Assembly (NCBI GenBank): GCA_031262485.1
Contig: JAISHO010000022.1
Span: 1 to 64,000, forward strand
Direction: 5' to 3'
Length of the DNA stretch: 64,000 nt
Origin: Propionibacteriaceae bacterium
GTDB lineage: Bacteria > Actinomycetota > Actinomycetes > Propionibacteriales > Propionibacteriaceae
Position numbers and translations under genes: made by a program. Every line of letters begins with the position of its first letter. Position 1 is the stretch's first letter. Shown here in pieces: positions 37,385 to 45,022 of the stretch. The notes beneath the pieces are model-generated. The model ran no database searches, was not told the origin of the DNA, and saw only the letters and a list, made by a program, of their open reading frames with translations.

Positions 37385-38113
37385 TCACCAGCCCCGTTCT
37401 TTCCATTCGTCGAGATGGGGGCGTTCCACCCCCAGCGTCGTCGCCGTGCCGTGGCCGGGATGGACGATCGTCGCATCTGGGTAGACGCCGAAGAGACGGT
37501 CGCGCACGTCGCTGAGAAGCGAGGCGAAGCGGGCCCGATCACCGTCGGTGTTGCCGACACCGCCGGGGAACAACGAGTCACCAGTGAACAGGTGGGGCGC
37601 CGAGCCGTCGGCCGGGGTGTAGGCCAAGGCGACTGAGCCCGGGGTGTGCCCGGACAAACCGATGACGTCGAGCGTGAGATCGGCGCTGGTCGGGGCGCCC
37701 CGCTCGATGAGATTCCACCGTGCTCCACCCGGGGCGAAGGGTTCCGAGACGGCGAGGACGTCTCCTTGGGCGAGCGGCCAATCGACCTGGCAGCCGACCT
37801 CGCGTTCGATCGCCGGACGATCCTCGACCCCGGCCGCCGTCGTCGCCTCGGTGCGGGCGACGATCTCGCCCAAGGCGCGGATGTGATCCCAGTGCGAATG
37901 GGTCGTGACGATGAGATCGAGGTGGGGCTCCTCGGCGTCGCCGGAAGCCTCACCGAGCAATTCCATGATGGCTTCCGGCTCGTCGGCGGCGTCGATGAGG
38001 ACTTGGGCCCCGGTCCGCTTCGACGTCAGAAGATAGACGTTGTTGTCCATCTCGGAGACAGCGATCCGCCGTCCCACGATGGCGTCGTCGTCAATGATGA
38101 CGTTGCTGGGCAT
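37385..38113 (-). CDS. MBL-fold metallo-hydrolase
   Basis: A 242-residue metallo-beta-lactamase-fold hydrolase of the glyoxalase II-like group. Metal ligands are seen in THSHWDH (about 71-77), LSGHTPGS, TGDSLF and VHPGHGT. ATG at 38113 follows AAAGGA; a longer reading adds an unlikely His-rich leader. It lies 62 bases downstream of the mannonate-dehydratase gene on the same strand, so they may be cotranscribed. The substrate is unknown; a thioester such as S-lactoylglutathione or a mycothiol analogue is conceivable. Confidence 0.85.
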   Translation of the reverse strand: MPSNVIIDDDAIVGRRIAVSEMDNNVYLLTSKRTGAQVLIDAADEPEAIMELLGEASGDAEEPHLDLIVTTHSHWDHIRALGEIVARTEATTAAGVEDRPAIEREVGCQVDWPLAQGDVLAVSEPFAPGGARWNLIERGAPTSADLTLDVIGLSGHTPGSVALAYTPADGSAPHLFTGDSLFPGGVGNTDGDRARFASLLSDVRDRLFGVYPDATIVHPGHGTATTLGVERPHLDEWKERGW

Positions 38114-38175
38114 GGTGTTCCTTTCGTCGTGGGCGTCGTGGGGATGAGATTGGGTGTGTTCTGGCTTGGAGACTG

Positions 38176-39384
38176 TCACCAATCGTGGACGGAACCGTCC
38201 AGTCGGCGGGCGACCGGGAGATACTTCGGACTGTACGGGAAGGTGGCCGCCGCCGTCTCGTCGTAGTCGATCCCGAGACCAGGCGCGTCCCCGGGGTGGA
38301 GGTAGCCGTCGGCATAGGTCGGCCCGCCCTTGAAGACCTCGTCGACGAGGCCGGGATAACCCATGTGCTCCTGGATGCCGAAATTGGGGATGACGAGGTC
38401 GAGATGGGTGGCCGCGGCCTGCCCGATGGGGGAAATGTCGGAGGGGCCGTGTGATCCGGATCGCACCTGATAGAGCTCGGCCAGGGCGAAAATGCGGCGC
38501 AGATGGGTGATGCCACCGGCATGGGTGACGGAGAGGCGGACGTAGTCGATCAACTGCTCGGTGATGAGGTGGTGGACGTCCCAGATCGATGACAACACCT
38601 CTCCAACAGCGATCGGCGTCGTCGTGTGCTGACGGATCAAGTGGAATGATTCTTGGTTGTCTGCTGGGGTCGGGTCCTCCATCCAGAAGAGGTGGAGATC
38701 CTCGACCGACTTGCCGAAACGGGCCGCCTCGATCGGGGTCAGCCGATGGTGGATGTCATGGAGCAAATGAAAATCAAAACCAAACTTTTCTCTTACCTCG
38801 GCGAGGTAGCGCGGGGCGAAATCGAGATACGCCTCGGTCGACCAACTCTGCTCCTCGGGCAGAGCGGCGTTGGCGGGCTCGTAATACGCGCCATGTTTGA
38901 CCCCGTAGGTGCCGGCCACCCCGGGCACGGCGGTCTGGGCCCGAATCGCCCGATAACCGTGTTCCTTGACCTGGGCGATGTCGTCGAGCAAGGAGGGGAT
39001 GTCGGATCCCGAGGCGTGCGTGTAGACGAGGACGCCTTCGCGTGAGGCGCCGCCGAGCAGCTGGTAGACCGGCAACCCGGCGACCTTGCCCTTGATGTCC
39101 CACAGGGCCATATCGACGGCGGCCACGGCGGTCATCGTGATGGGGCCCTTGCGCCAATACACCCCCTTGAAGAGGTACTGCCACATATCTTCGATCCGGG
39201 AAGGGTCGCGCCCGATGAGGAGGGGGACGACGTGGTCGGCCAGGTAACTGGCGACGGCCAATTCGCGCCCGTTGAGCGTCGCGTCGCCCCAGCCGACGAC
39301 GCCGTCGGTGGTCGTGATCTTGAGAGTGACGAAATTCCGTGAGGGCGAGGTCACGAGGACATCGGCCCGGGCGATGGTGTCCAC
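38176..39384 (-). CDS. manD: D-mannonate dehydratase family enolase-superfamily enzyme
   Basis: A 402-residue member of the enolase superfamily. It has the residues used by the ManD group: metal ligands Asp210 in LLHDIHH, Glu236 in WMEDPTP and Glu262 in AVGEVLSS, His212, Arg148 and Tyr160. The reaction would be D-mannonate to 2-keto-3-deoxygluconate, but many family members (RspA-like) show low or different activity, so specificity is open. No uxu genes for the rest of glucuronate breakdown are nearby. The GTG start at 39384 lacks a clear ribosome site. It is divergent from tRNA-Ser. Confidence 0.85.
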   Translation of the reverse strand: MDTIARADVLVTSPSRNFVTLKITTTDGVVGWGDATLNGRELAVASYLADHVVPLLIGRDPSRIEDMWQYLFKGVYWRKGPITMTAVAAVDMALWDIKGKVAGLPVYQLLGGASREGVLVYTHASGSDIPSLLDDIAQVKEHGYRAIRAQTAVPGVAGTYGVKHGAYYEPANAALPEEQSWSTEAYLDFAPRYLAEVREKFGFDFHLLHDIHHRLTPIEAARFGKSVEDLHLFWMEDPTPADNQESFHLIRQHTTTPIAVGEVLSSIWDVHHLITEQLIDYVRLSVTHAGGITHLRRIFALAELYQVRSGSHGPSDISPIGQAAATHLDLVIPNFGIQEHMGYPGLVDEVFKGGPTYADGYLHPGDAPGLGIDYDETAAATFPYSPKYLPVARRLDGSVHDW

Positions 39385-39516
39385 AGCGGTTCCTTGGGTG
39401 TTCAGCCGCCGTCACGGCGCCACGTCGGCGAGGGGCTGTCCGAACGGCAACAACCGATGAGCATCGTATCAGCGCAGTGGCAAGGCGGTCGGATTTTTCC
39501 CCGTGCGGTTTTTTGC

Positions 39517-39522
39517 TACAGT
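39517..39522 (+). promoter_or_regulatory. -10 element of tRNA-Ser
   Basis: TACAGT lies seven bases before the tRNA 5' end. A clear -35 is not seen; the upstream stretch is T-rich. Confidence 0.4.
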
Positions 39523-39529
39523 TGGCGGC

Positions 39530-39617
39530 GGTGACGTGTCTGAGCGGCCGAAAGAGCCCGCCTCGAAAGCGGGTGTGGGGCAACCCACCGAGGGTTCAAA
39601 TCCCTCCGTCACCGCCA
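39530..39617 (+). tRNA. tRNA-Ser (anticodon CGA)
   Basis: Folds as a class II tRNA: acceptor GGTGACG with CGTCACC, anticodon stem CCCGC with GCGGG and loop CTCGAAA giving anticodon CGA (reads UCG), a long variable arm, T-arm GAGGG with CCCTC around TTCAAAT, discriminator G and an encoded CCA end. Length 88. Confidence 0.95.
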
Positions 39618-39632
39618 GGAAACACAGAGCGG

Positions 39633-39673
39633 AACCCCGGGCGTCGGTCTCACGATCGATATCCCGGGGTTTT
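39633..39673 (+). terminator. intrinsic terminator after tRNA-Ser
   Basis: AACCCCGGG (39633-39641) pairs with CCCGGGGTT (39663-39671) and four T residues span the end (39670-39673). It lies between the tRNA and the convergent tadA stop. Confidence 0.7.
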
Positions 39674-39685
39674 CGCATGTGTGGA

Positions 39686-40195
39686 TCACTCTGCCTCTAC
39701 GCCCGGGCGCCGGCGTTCGGCGAAGAAATCACGGATGATCGCCCCGCATTCCTCCGCTCGGATCCCCCCGGTCACGGCGACCTCGTGGGGCAGGCGAGGA
39801 TCACGCACGACATCCCAGAGCGAGGCGACGGCCCCGGCTTTGGGATCGTAGGCGCCGAAGACGATGCGTTCGACGCGAGCCACCACCGCCGCACCGGCGC
39901 ACATCGTGCACGGCTCCAAGGTGGTGACGAGGACGCATCCCTCCAGGTGTGAGCTTCCCCAGAGGTGAGCGGCGCGTCGCAGCGCGAGGATCTCGGCGTG
40001 GGCCGTCGGATCGCCCGTCGCTTCGCGTTCGTTGCCCGCAGCGGCGAGGATGTCGCCTCCGGGCGTGCAGACGACAGCGCCGATCGGCACATCACCATGG
40101 GAGCTGGCCGCGTGGGCCTCAGCCAAGGCGACATCGAAGAGGGCGTCCCACCGGGTCGTCCTCGGGGCGCCGCGTTCCGGGGTGTGCGAGCTCAC
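39686..40195 (-). CDS. tadA: tRNA-specific adenosine deaminase
   Basis: A 169-residue zinc deaminase converting A34 to inosine in tRNA-Arg. Zinc and catalytic residues are His66-Ala-Glu68 in TAHAEIL and Cys96/Cys99 in EPCTMCAGA. The C-terminus (IIRDFFAERR) is typical of TadA rather than nucleoside deaminases. GTG start at 40195. Only 10 bases separate it from the associated-protein gene upstream. Confidence 0.94.
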   Translation of the reverse strand: MSSHTPERGAPRTTRWDALFDVALAEAHAASSHGDVPIGAVVCTPGGDILAAAGNEREATGDPTAHAEILALRRAAHLWGSSHLEGCVLVTTLEPCTMCAGAAVVARVERIVFGAYDPKAGAVASLWDVVRDPRLPHEVAVTGGIRAEECGAIIRDFFAERRRPGVEAE

Positions 40196-40205
40196 GCGCC
40201 AGGGA

Positions 40206-40904
40206 TCACTCGTCAGAAGACCAGTAGTCGTCGACCGCTTTGCGGAACTGGGGTTCGAAGTGGATCGCCTTGGCGATCCGCCCGGCCAGATCCTCGCTCG
40301 ACAACTCGTCGTCCTCCATGGTGAGGGCGGTGAGGTTCATCTCCGGCAACCCTTGATCGGCGAAGAGGCTGAGATCGCCGACAATGCCTTCTTCTGGAGT
40401 GTCATCGTCGTCGGGATCGATGCCGAGGAAATCGGCCGCGTCGCGCACGAGCGGCCAGACATCGGCGTAGTAGATGTCGGAGATCATCACCTGGATGTGG
40501 CGAGGGCCGCGCACCCGGGCGGCGACGAGCACCTCGGAGTCGAGCGAGACCAACCCGAGGGCGCCGGCGTCGCCGGGCACCCGTTGCAGTTGGGCGATGA
40601 GTTCCTCGAAGTCATTGGCCAGGTCAGGTTCCAACGCGATGCCGGTCAGCTCGCCGTCCTCGCGATACAAGGCGACAACGAAATCGATCTCGTCGTCGTC
40701 GGCGTCCTCAAGATCGTCGTAGACGTCCTCGTCCCCGTCGTCTTCCTCATCCTCATCGTCGTCGCCGTCGTCGGGATCGTCGAAGTCGTCCTCATCGTCG
40801 TCTTCGTCATCATCGCCGTCGAAGGTGTCGATGTCTTCCAGGCCAGGCCGATCATCGAGGCGATCGTCCTCGTCCAACCCCTGTGCGCCGAAACCCTGTG
40901 CCAT
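40206..40904 (-). CDS. tRNA adenosine deaminase-associated protein
   Basis: A 232-residue protein of the family found next to tadA in Actinobacteria. Residues about 11-72 are almost solid Asp/Glu. The folded part runs from [19 protein letters not shown] to the C-terminus. No catalytic motif is seen and its role is unknown; partnership with TadA is inferred from conserved adjacency. Confidence 0.85.
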   Translation of the reverse strand: MAQGFGAQGLDEDDRLDDRPGLEDIDTFDGDDDEDDDEDDFDDPDDGDDDEDEEDDGDEDVYDDLEDADDDEIDFVVALYREDGELTGIALEPDLANDFEELIAQLQRVPGDAGALGLVSLDSEVLVAARVRGPRHIQVMISDIYYADVWPLVRDAADFLGIDPDDDDTPEEGIVGDLSLFADQGLPEMNLTALTMEDDELSSEDLAGRIAKAIHFEPQFRKAVDDYWSSDE

Positions 40905-41095
40905 GGTCCCTCCTGATCACCAGTGAGGGTACCATCCTTGCACGTTTCACGAGAGTGTTCCTAGAAGGATACTCACACTTATTCTCTACGTTTTCACCTG
41001 ACGACGGACCACGCGACCGGCTGAGAAGGAGGCCGGGCCAGGGTTTGAGACGCGGAGTGTGGAATGAGGGGGGGCGGATGTGCCAAGCTGGCGCC

Positions 41096-41737
41096 GTGGA
41101 ACTTCACGTCGTCAATCATCCGCTCGTCGATCACAAGCTCACCCTGCTGCGCTCGCAGGACACGCCGTCGCCGATGTTTCGCCAGTTGGTCGAAGAGCTC
41201 GTCACTCTGCTCGCCTACGAGGCGACCCGAGGGGTGCGGGTGGAGCCTTGTGACATCACGACACCGGTCAGCCCGACTCAAGGGGTGCGCTTGACGAAAC
41301 CGAAGCCCTTAGTCGTTCCCATTTTGCGGGCCGGGCTTGGCATGCTCGAGGGGATGACGCGTCTCATGCCGTCGGCCGAGGTCGGCTTCGTCGGGATGGT
41401 GCGCGACGAGACGACCTTGAAGCCTTTCACCTACGCCGAGCGTCTGCCGAAGGATTTACGGGGGCGGCAGTGCTTCGTGCTCGATCCGATGCTGGCGACG
41501 GGGGGATCGTTGGGGGGCACCGTCCGCTTCCTGCGCGACCGGGGCGCCGACGACGTCACCGCCATCTGTCTCCTGGCCGCCCCGGAGGGGTGCGATCATG
41601 TCGAGGCTTTGACGGCTGATTTCGACCCGGCCTTCCGCCTCGTCGTCGCCGCGGTCGATGAGCGGCTCAACGAGCACGGCTATATCGTCCCCGGTCTCGG
41701 CGACGCCGGTGACCGTCTCTACGGATTGGCCCAGTGA
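41096..41737 (+). CDS. upp: uracil phosphoribosyltransferase
   Basis: A 213-residue pyrimidine-salvage enzyme making UMP from uracil and PRPP. The PRPP motif [15 protein letters not shown] and the uracil-binding C-terminus [15 protein letters not shown] are intact. GTG at 41096 gives the conserved start [15 protein letters not shown]; longer frames upstream are not family-like. No strong ribosome site is visible. Confidence 0.96.
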   Translation: MELHVVNHPLVDHKLTLLRSQDTPSPMFRQLVEELVTLLAYEATRGVRVEPCDITTPVSPTQGVRLTKPKPLVVPILRAGLGMLEGMTRLMPSAEVGFVGMVRDETTLKPFTYAERLPKDLRGRQCFVLDPMLATGGSLGGTVRFLRDRGADDVTAICLLAAPEGCDHVEALTADFDPAFRLVVAAVDERLNEHGYIVPGLGDAGDRLYGLAQ

Positions 41738-41774
41738 GCCTTCATCTCGTTTCATTCGGAGCGGGATTTCCGCT

Positions 41775-42212
41775 TCATCGAGGGCGTGAGCGGTAAAGGT
41801 CGACCGGCGATCGGGCCTCGGCCGTCAGCGTGATCATTCCGGGCGCTCCCGGCAGCGCGACAGCGTCAAGGGCGACCCGGCACGACAAGGCCACGGTGAC
41901 GTATCCCTGCACTCCTGGCGCGAGACGAAACCCGCTGGCGTCGACGGCGATCGATGGATCGCACTCCACGCCGCGCTGGGACAGCGAGGTGCGAGCGGCC
42001 TCGTGGGCGGCCGTCTCGGCGGAGGAGGCGTCGGCGCTGAGCGACCCGCTCCGGGCGGCGTCGAACGCGGCCATGGTGACGGATTGACGGGCCAAGGCGA
42101 TCTGCCCGGCCAGGACGACGAGGGCGAGCAGGAGGAGCACCGCCGGAGCGACGGTCACCAGCTCGATCGTGGCCGAACCGCGCTCACGACGGGCTGATCT
42201 CAGGCCTCTCAT
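41775..42212 (-). CDS. TadE-like pseudopilin, second gene
   Basis: A 145-residue small exported protein. The N-terminus has the TadE pattern: RERGSATIELVTVAPAVLLL, with Glu at position 5 of the processed form, then one hydrophobic segment (about 15-35). Its ATG overlaps the stop of the upstream TadE-like gene as ATGA. TadE proteins are minor pseudopilins of Flp/Tad pili or tight-adherence systems. No Tad ATPase or platform gene is in the window. Confidence 0.8.
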   Translation of the reverse strand: MRGLRSARRERGSATIELVTVAPAVLLLLALVVLAGQIALARQSVTMAAFDAARSGSLSADASSAETAAHEAARTSLSQRGVECDPSIAVDASGFRLAPGVQGYVTVALSCRVALDAVALPGAPGMITLTAEARSPVDLYRSRPR

Positions 42213-42601
42213 CGTTCGACCGGCAGGCTGACGCTGTGGTGGACGGCGGTGGGGAAGAGGGGGACGATCGTCGGGCTGGCCCCGGTGATCGTGACGACGG
42301 CGCGCTCGTCGTCGAGGGAGACGGCGATCGTGGCGTGGCGGACGACCCCACCAGTGCGCTCCAGGAAGGCTTCGGCGGCGATGCGCGCGGCAGCCTCGTC
42401 TCCGCCCCAAGCCGAGGCGACCTGGGCGGCGTCGAGGGCGGCTGATTGGCACACGCTGCGGGCGAAGAACCAGATGCCGGTCTGCACGATGCCGAAGACG
42501 AGCATGAGCATGACGGGCAGGCAGATGAGGGTCTCGATGGTCGACGATCCGCTGGAACGGATTCGACAGGTGCGACGAGGGCGAGGATGAGGGATCGCCA
42601 T
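42209..42601 (-). CDS. TadE-like pseudopilin, first gene
   Basis: A 130-residue protein with the TadE-like N-terminus SSGSSTIETLICLPVMLML and a single membrane helix at about 25-45, followed by a small extracytoplasmic domain. ATG at 42601 follows AGGA at eight bases; ATG at 42622 is an alternative. It is translationally coupled to the next TadE-like gene. A pilus or secretion role is inferred from the family. Confidence 0.8.
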   Translation of the reverse strand: MAIPHPRPRRTCRIRSSGSSTIETLICLPVMLMLVFGIVQTGIWFFARSVCQSAALDAAQVASAWGGDEAAARIAAEAFLERTGGVVRHATIAVSLDDERAVVTITGASPTIVPLFPTAVHHSVSLPVER

Positions 42602-42701
42602 AGCGGCATCCTGACACGTCATGGTGAAGTAGGACAAATCAGGTGAGAAGAGCTAGATCAATCATTGACTAAAATGACGTGGAGTTGAGAGACTATCGCC
42701 C

Positions 42702-43148
42702 GTGTCGCCCTCCCTCGCCCCGGCTTCCCGGTCTGTGACTGACGCCGGAAGGATCACCCCGTTCGTCGCGACGGTGGCGGCCGCCCTCGTGCTCGTCGTC
42801 GGACTCGTCGTCGATGGATGCGGCTGGTTGGGAGCCCTCGAGAGGGCCAATGCGATCGCCCGCGAAGCGGCCCGGGTCGGGGGACAGCAAGTCGATCGTG
42901 ACGTCTTGGCTGTCGATGGGCGACTAGCCGTCGACGAGCGGCGGGCGCGGGCGGCGATCGACGCTTATCTGGCGGCGGCGGAGTGTGGCGCCGGTAGTGG
43001 AATGGTGATCGAGGCCGACGCCGTCTCGACGACGATCCGGGTCACCTGCGCGTTGGCGTATCGTCCGCTCGTCCTCAGTTTCACCGGGCTCGACGGGTCG
43101 GCCGAGGGGCAGGGCGCGGCTCGTCTCGTCAGTTCGTCGGATCAGTGA
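42702..43148 (+). CDS. TadG/pilus-assembly-like small exported protein
   Basis: A 148-residue protein, divergent from the TadE-like pair. One N-terminal hydrophobic helix (GRITPFVATVAAALVLVVGL, about 17-36) is followed by a region with repeated Ala and Arg (ANAIAREAARVGGQQVD) as in TadE/TadG-like proteins of Actinobacteria. Start is GTG at 42702 without a convincing ribosome site. Function is inferred only from fold and context. Confidence 0.65.
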   Translation: MSPSLAPASRSVTDAGRITPFVATVAAALVLVVGLVVDGCGWLGALERANAIAREAARVGGQQVDRDVLAVDGRLAVDERRARAAIDAYLAAAECGAGSGMVIEADAVSTTIRVTCALAYRPLVLSFTGLDGSAEGQGAARLVSSSDQ

Positions 43149-43207
43149 ATCTCCCGAGTCGGATCGGTTCGCATGGCCACGGCTCGACGACAGGGAAAGG
43201 CCCCGGG

Positions 43208-43235
43208 GAGGAGTGATTCCCAGGAATCAGTCCTC
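43208..43235. terminator. bidirectional hairpin between TadG-like and DUF368 genes
   Basis: GAGGA-G-TGATTCC and GGAATCA-G-TCCTC make a 12-pair stem with one internal G-G mismatch and a two-base loop. It stands between convergent genes. Confidence 0.5.
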
Positions 43236-43295
43236 GCTCAGCGCAGCCTGTGCCGTCACGCGTTGGGAAGCGATCAGACGGACGGGGGCTTCGTC

Positions 43296-44132
43296 TTACT
43301 TGTACTTGTCTTCCAAGCGTCCCATGAACAGGCCGAGGGCGAGCCCGGCCAGTGTGAGGAGGACAAGAACGATGATTCCGAGCACGCCGAGGCCGGAGTA
43401 ATCGCTCGGGCCTGGCACGATGATGGCCGTCGAGGCGATGACGACGCCGAGGATGATGTGGAAGATCGTCGCGTAGACCTTCGACAACAGCCACTGCATG
43501 AGTTTGGCGAAGGCGAGGACGCAGACGACGGCGCCGACGCCGACGGGGATGAGGATCGAGAAGTTGAGCTCTTTGATCCCCTCCGTCATCGGTTGATACA
43601 TGTTGAGGTAGAGGAGGAAGTTCGACGGGCTCAGCCCGGGCACGATCATGCCGAGGGCGAAGATGGCGCCCGCCATGATCCACGTGCCCCAGTTGAGGGG
43701 GACGGAGACGTCGAGATAGGTCCGGGCGGCCACCAAACCGGCGAAGGCGAGGACGGCGACGACGATCATGAGGATGATGTGGGTGCGACGACGCCCGTTC
43801 TTGCCAGCCTCATGGTAGAGAGCGGGCAGGGTGCCGGCGATGCAGCCGATGAAGAACCACATGACGGCGGCCTTGTGGTGGACGAGGAAATAATCGAGCG
43901 GCCAGGCCAGGACGAACAGCCCGAAGACGGCGCCGAGGACGACGGGGACGAAGAAGAGGACGTTTTTGACGAAGTCCTTGCGCAGGTCGGCGAGGAAATC
44001 GATGATCCGTTCGTAGATGCCGAACACGGCCGCGAGCGCCCCGCCGGAGACGCCGGGCAGGATCGCTCCGGTGCCGATGAACATCCCCTTGACGAAGCGG
44101 AAGATCCAGTCGAAGACGGATCGTGAGGGCAT
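43296..44132 (-). CDS. DUF368 membrane protein, PopT-type polyprenyl phosphate transporter
   Basis: A 278-residue membrane protein with about eight to nine helices. The two internal repeats of DUF368 show PGVSGGALAAVFGIYE (about 25-40) and VPGLSPSNFLLYLNMY (about 165-180). Members (PopT) were shown to recycle undecaprenyl phosphate across the membrane. GGGAGG precedes the ATG. The DedA-like gene at 17206 could be a functional parallel. Confidence 0.88.
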   Translation of the reverse strand: MPSRSVFDWIFRFVKGMFIGTGAILPGVSGGALAAVFGIYERIIDFLADLRKDFVKNVLFFVPVVLGAVFGLFVLAWPLDYFLVHHKAAVMWFFIGCIAGTLPALYHEAGKNGRRRTHIILMIVVAVLAFAGLVAARTYLDVSVPLNWGTWIMAGAIFALGMIVPGLSPSNFLLYLNMYQPMTEGIKELNFSILIPVGVGAVVCVLAFAKLMQWLLSKVYATIFHIILGVVIASTAIIVPGPSDYSGLGVLGIIVLVLLTLAGLALGLFMGRLEDKYK

Positions 44133-44197
44133 GAAGGGCCTCCCTAGCTCTTTCCCCGGGTGGGCGCCACGACGGCGCGACCTCCTATCATACCGGT

Positions 44198-44857
44198 GTG
44201 GATGCCGATGACGTGATGATGGACGACCCGACAGCCCCGACCGTCGGTGTCGGGCCCTTGCCCGAGCCCTGGCCGGACGACCCTCGCCTGGATCCCGTCC
44301 TTCTGGCCGAGGGGGATCGGCGCAATGTCATCGACCGTTACCGGTACTGGCGTCTCGAGGCGATCGTGGCCGATCTCGACGAGAGTCGAAACCCCCTCCA
44401 TGTCGCGATCCAAAATTGGGAACACGACTTCAATATCGGTTCGATCGTGCGAACGGCCAACGCATTCAACGTCGCCGCAGTCCACATCGTCGGTCGGCGG
44501 CGCTGGAATCGGCGCGGGGCCATGGTGACGGACCGTTATCTCCATGTCGAACATCACGCCACTGTCGATGATCTCATCGCCTCGCTCGGGGAGATTCCCC
44601 TAGTCGGAGTCGACAACGTGCCTGGCTCCGTGCCCTTGGAGACGACACGGTTGCCCCGGTCGTGTTGTCTTCTCTTCGGTTCGGAGGGGCCGGGGCTGAC
44701 CGCGGAGGCGATCGCCGCCTGCACCCAGGTCGTCGCTATCACCCAGCATGGCTCGACCCGGTCGCTCAACGCCGGGGCCGCGGCCGCCCTCGCGATGTAT
44801 CACTGGTCGATCGACGCCGGTGGGCAGAGCTCTGCCGCAAGCGATGAGCGCTTATGA
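44198..44857 (+). CDS. SpoU/TrmH-family RNA 2'-O-ribose methyltransferase
   Basis: A 219-residue SPOUT methyltransferase. The three knot motifs are present: FNIGSIVRTANAF (about 79), LLFGSEGPGL (about 158) and ITQHGSTRSLNAGAAAALAMY (about 181). The target RNA cannot be told from the sequence. The GTG at 44198 is assigned; ATG codons at 44216 or 44219 are alternatives, as the first 30 residues are not conserved. Confidence 0.88.
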   Translation: MDADDVMMDDPTAPTVGVGPLPEPWPDDPRLDPVLLAEGDRRNVIDRYRYWRLEAIVADLDESRNPLHVAIQNWEHDFNIGSIVRTANAFNVAAVHIVGRRRWNRRGAMVTDRYLHVEHHATVDDLIASLGEIPLVGVDNVPGSVPLETTRLPRSCCLLFGSEGPGLTAEAIAACTQVVAITQHGSTRSLNAGAAAALAMYHWSIDAGGQSSAASDERL

Positions 44858-44883
44858 TGAAGGGGTAATTTTCGTTACCGATC

Positions 44884-44911
44884 TTCGGTGAGGGCTGGGG
44901 CCGGATATGAT
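44884..44911 (+). promoter_or_regulatory. candidate promoter of the first FHA gene
   Basis: TTCGGT at 44884 and TATGAT at 44906 are separated by 16 bases, about 110 bases before the gene. Just upstream GGTAA and TTACC flank a six-base loop. Confidence 0.4.
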
Positions 44912-45022
44912 AGTGGGGCAGCGATCGTCATCCCGCCGAGCCCCCGGTCCGATCCGTGTCGGCGATGACACGTTGGACGCCGTCGCCCGCCCGCAGAGGC
45001 GGCCGAAGTGAGAGAGAGAATC

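Noticed and set aside
39530..39617. Attachment site at tRNA-Ser
   Set aside because: No direct repeat of the tRNA 3' end is seen within the window and the flanking genes are housekeeping.
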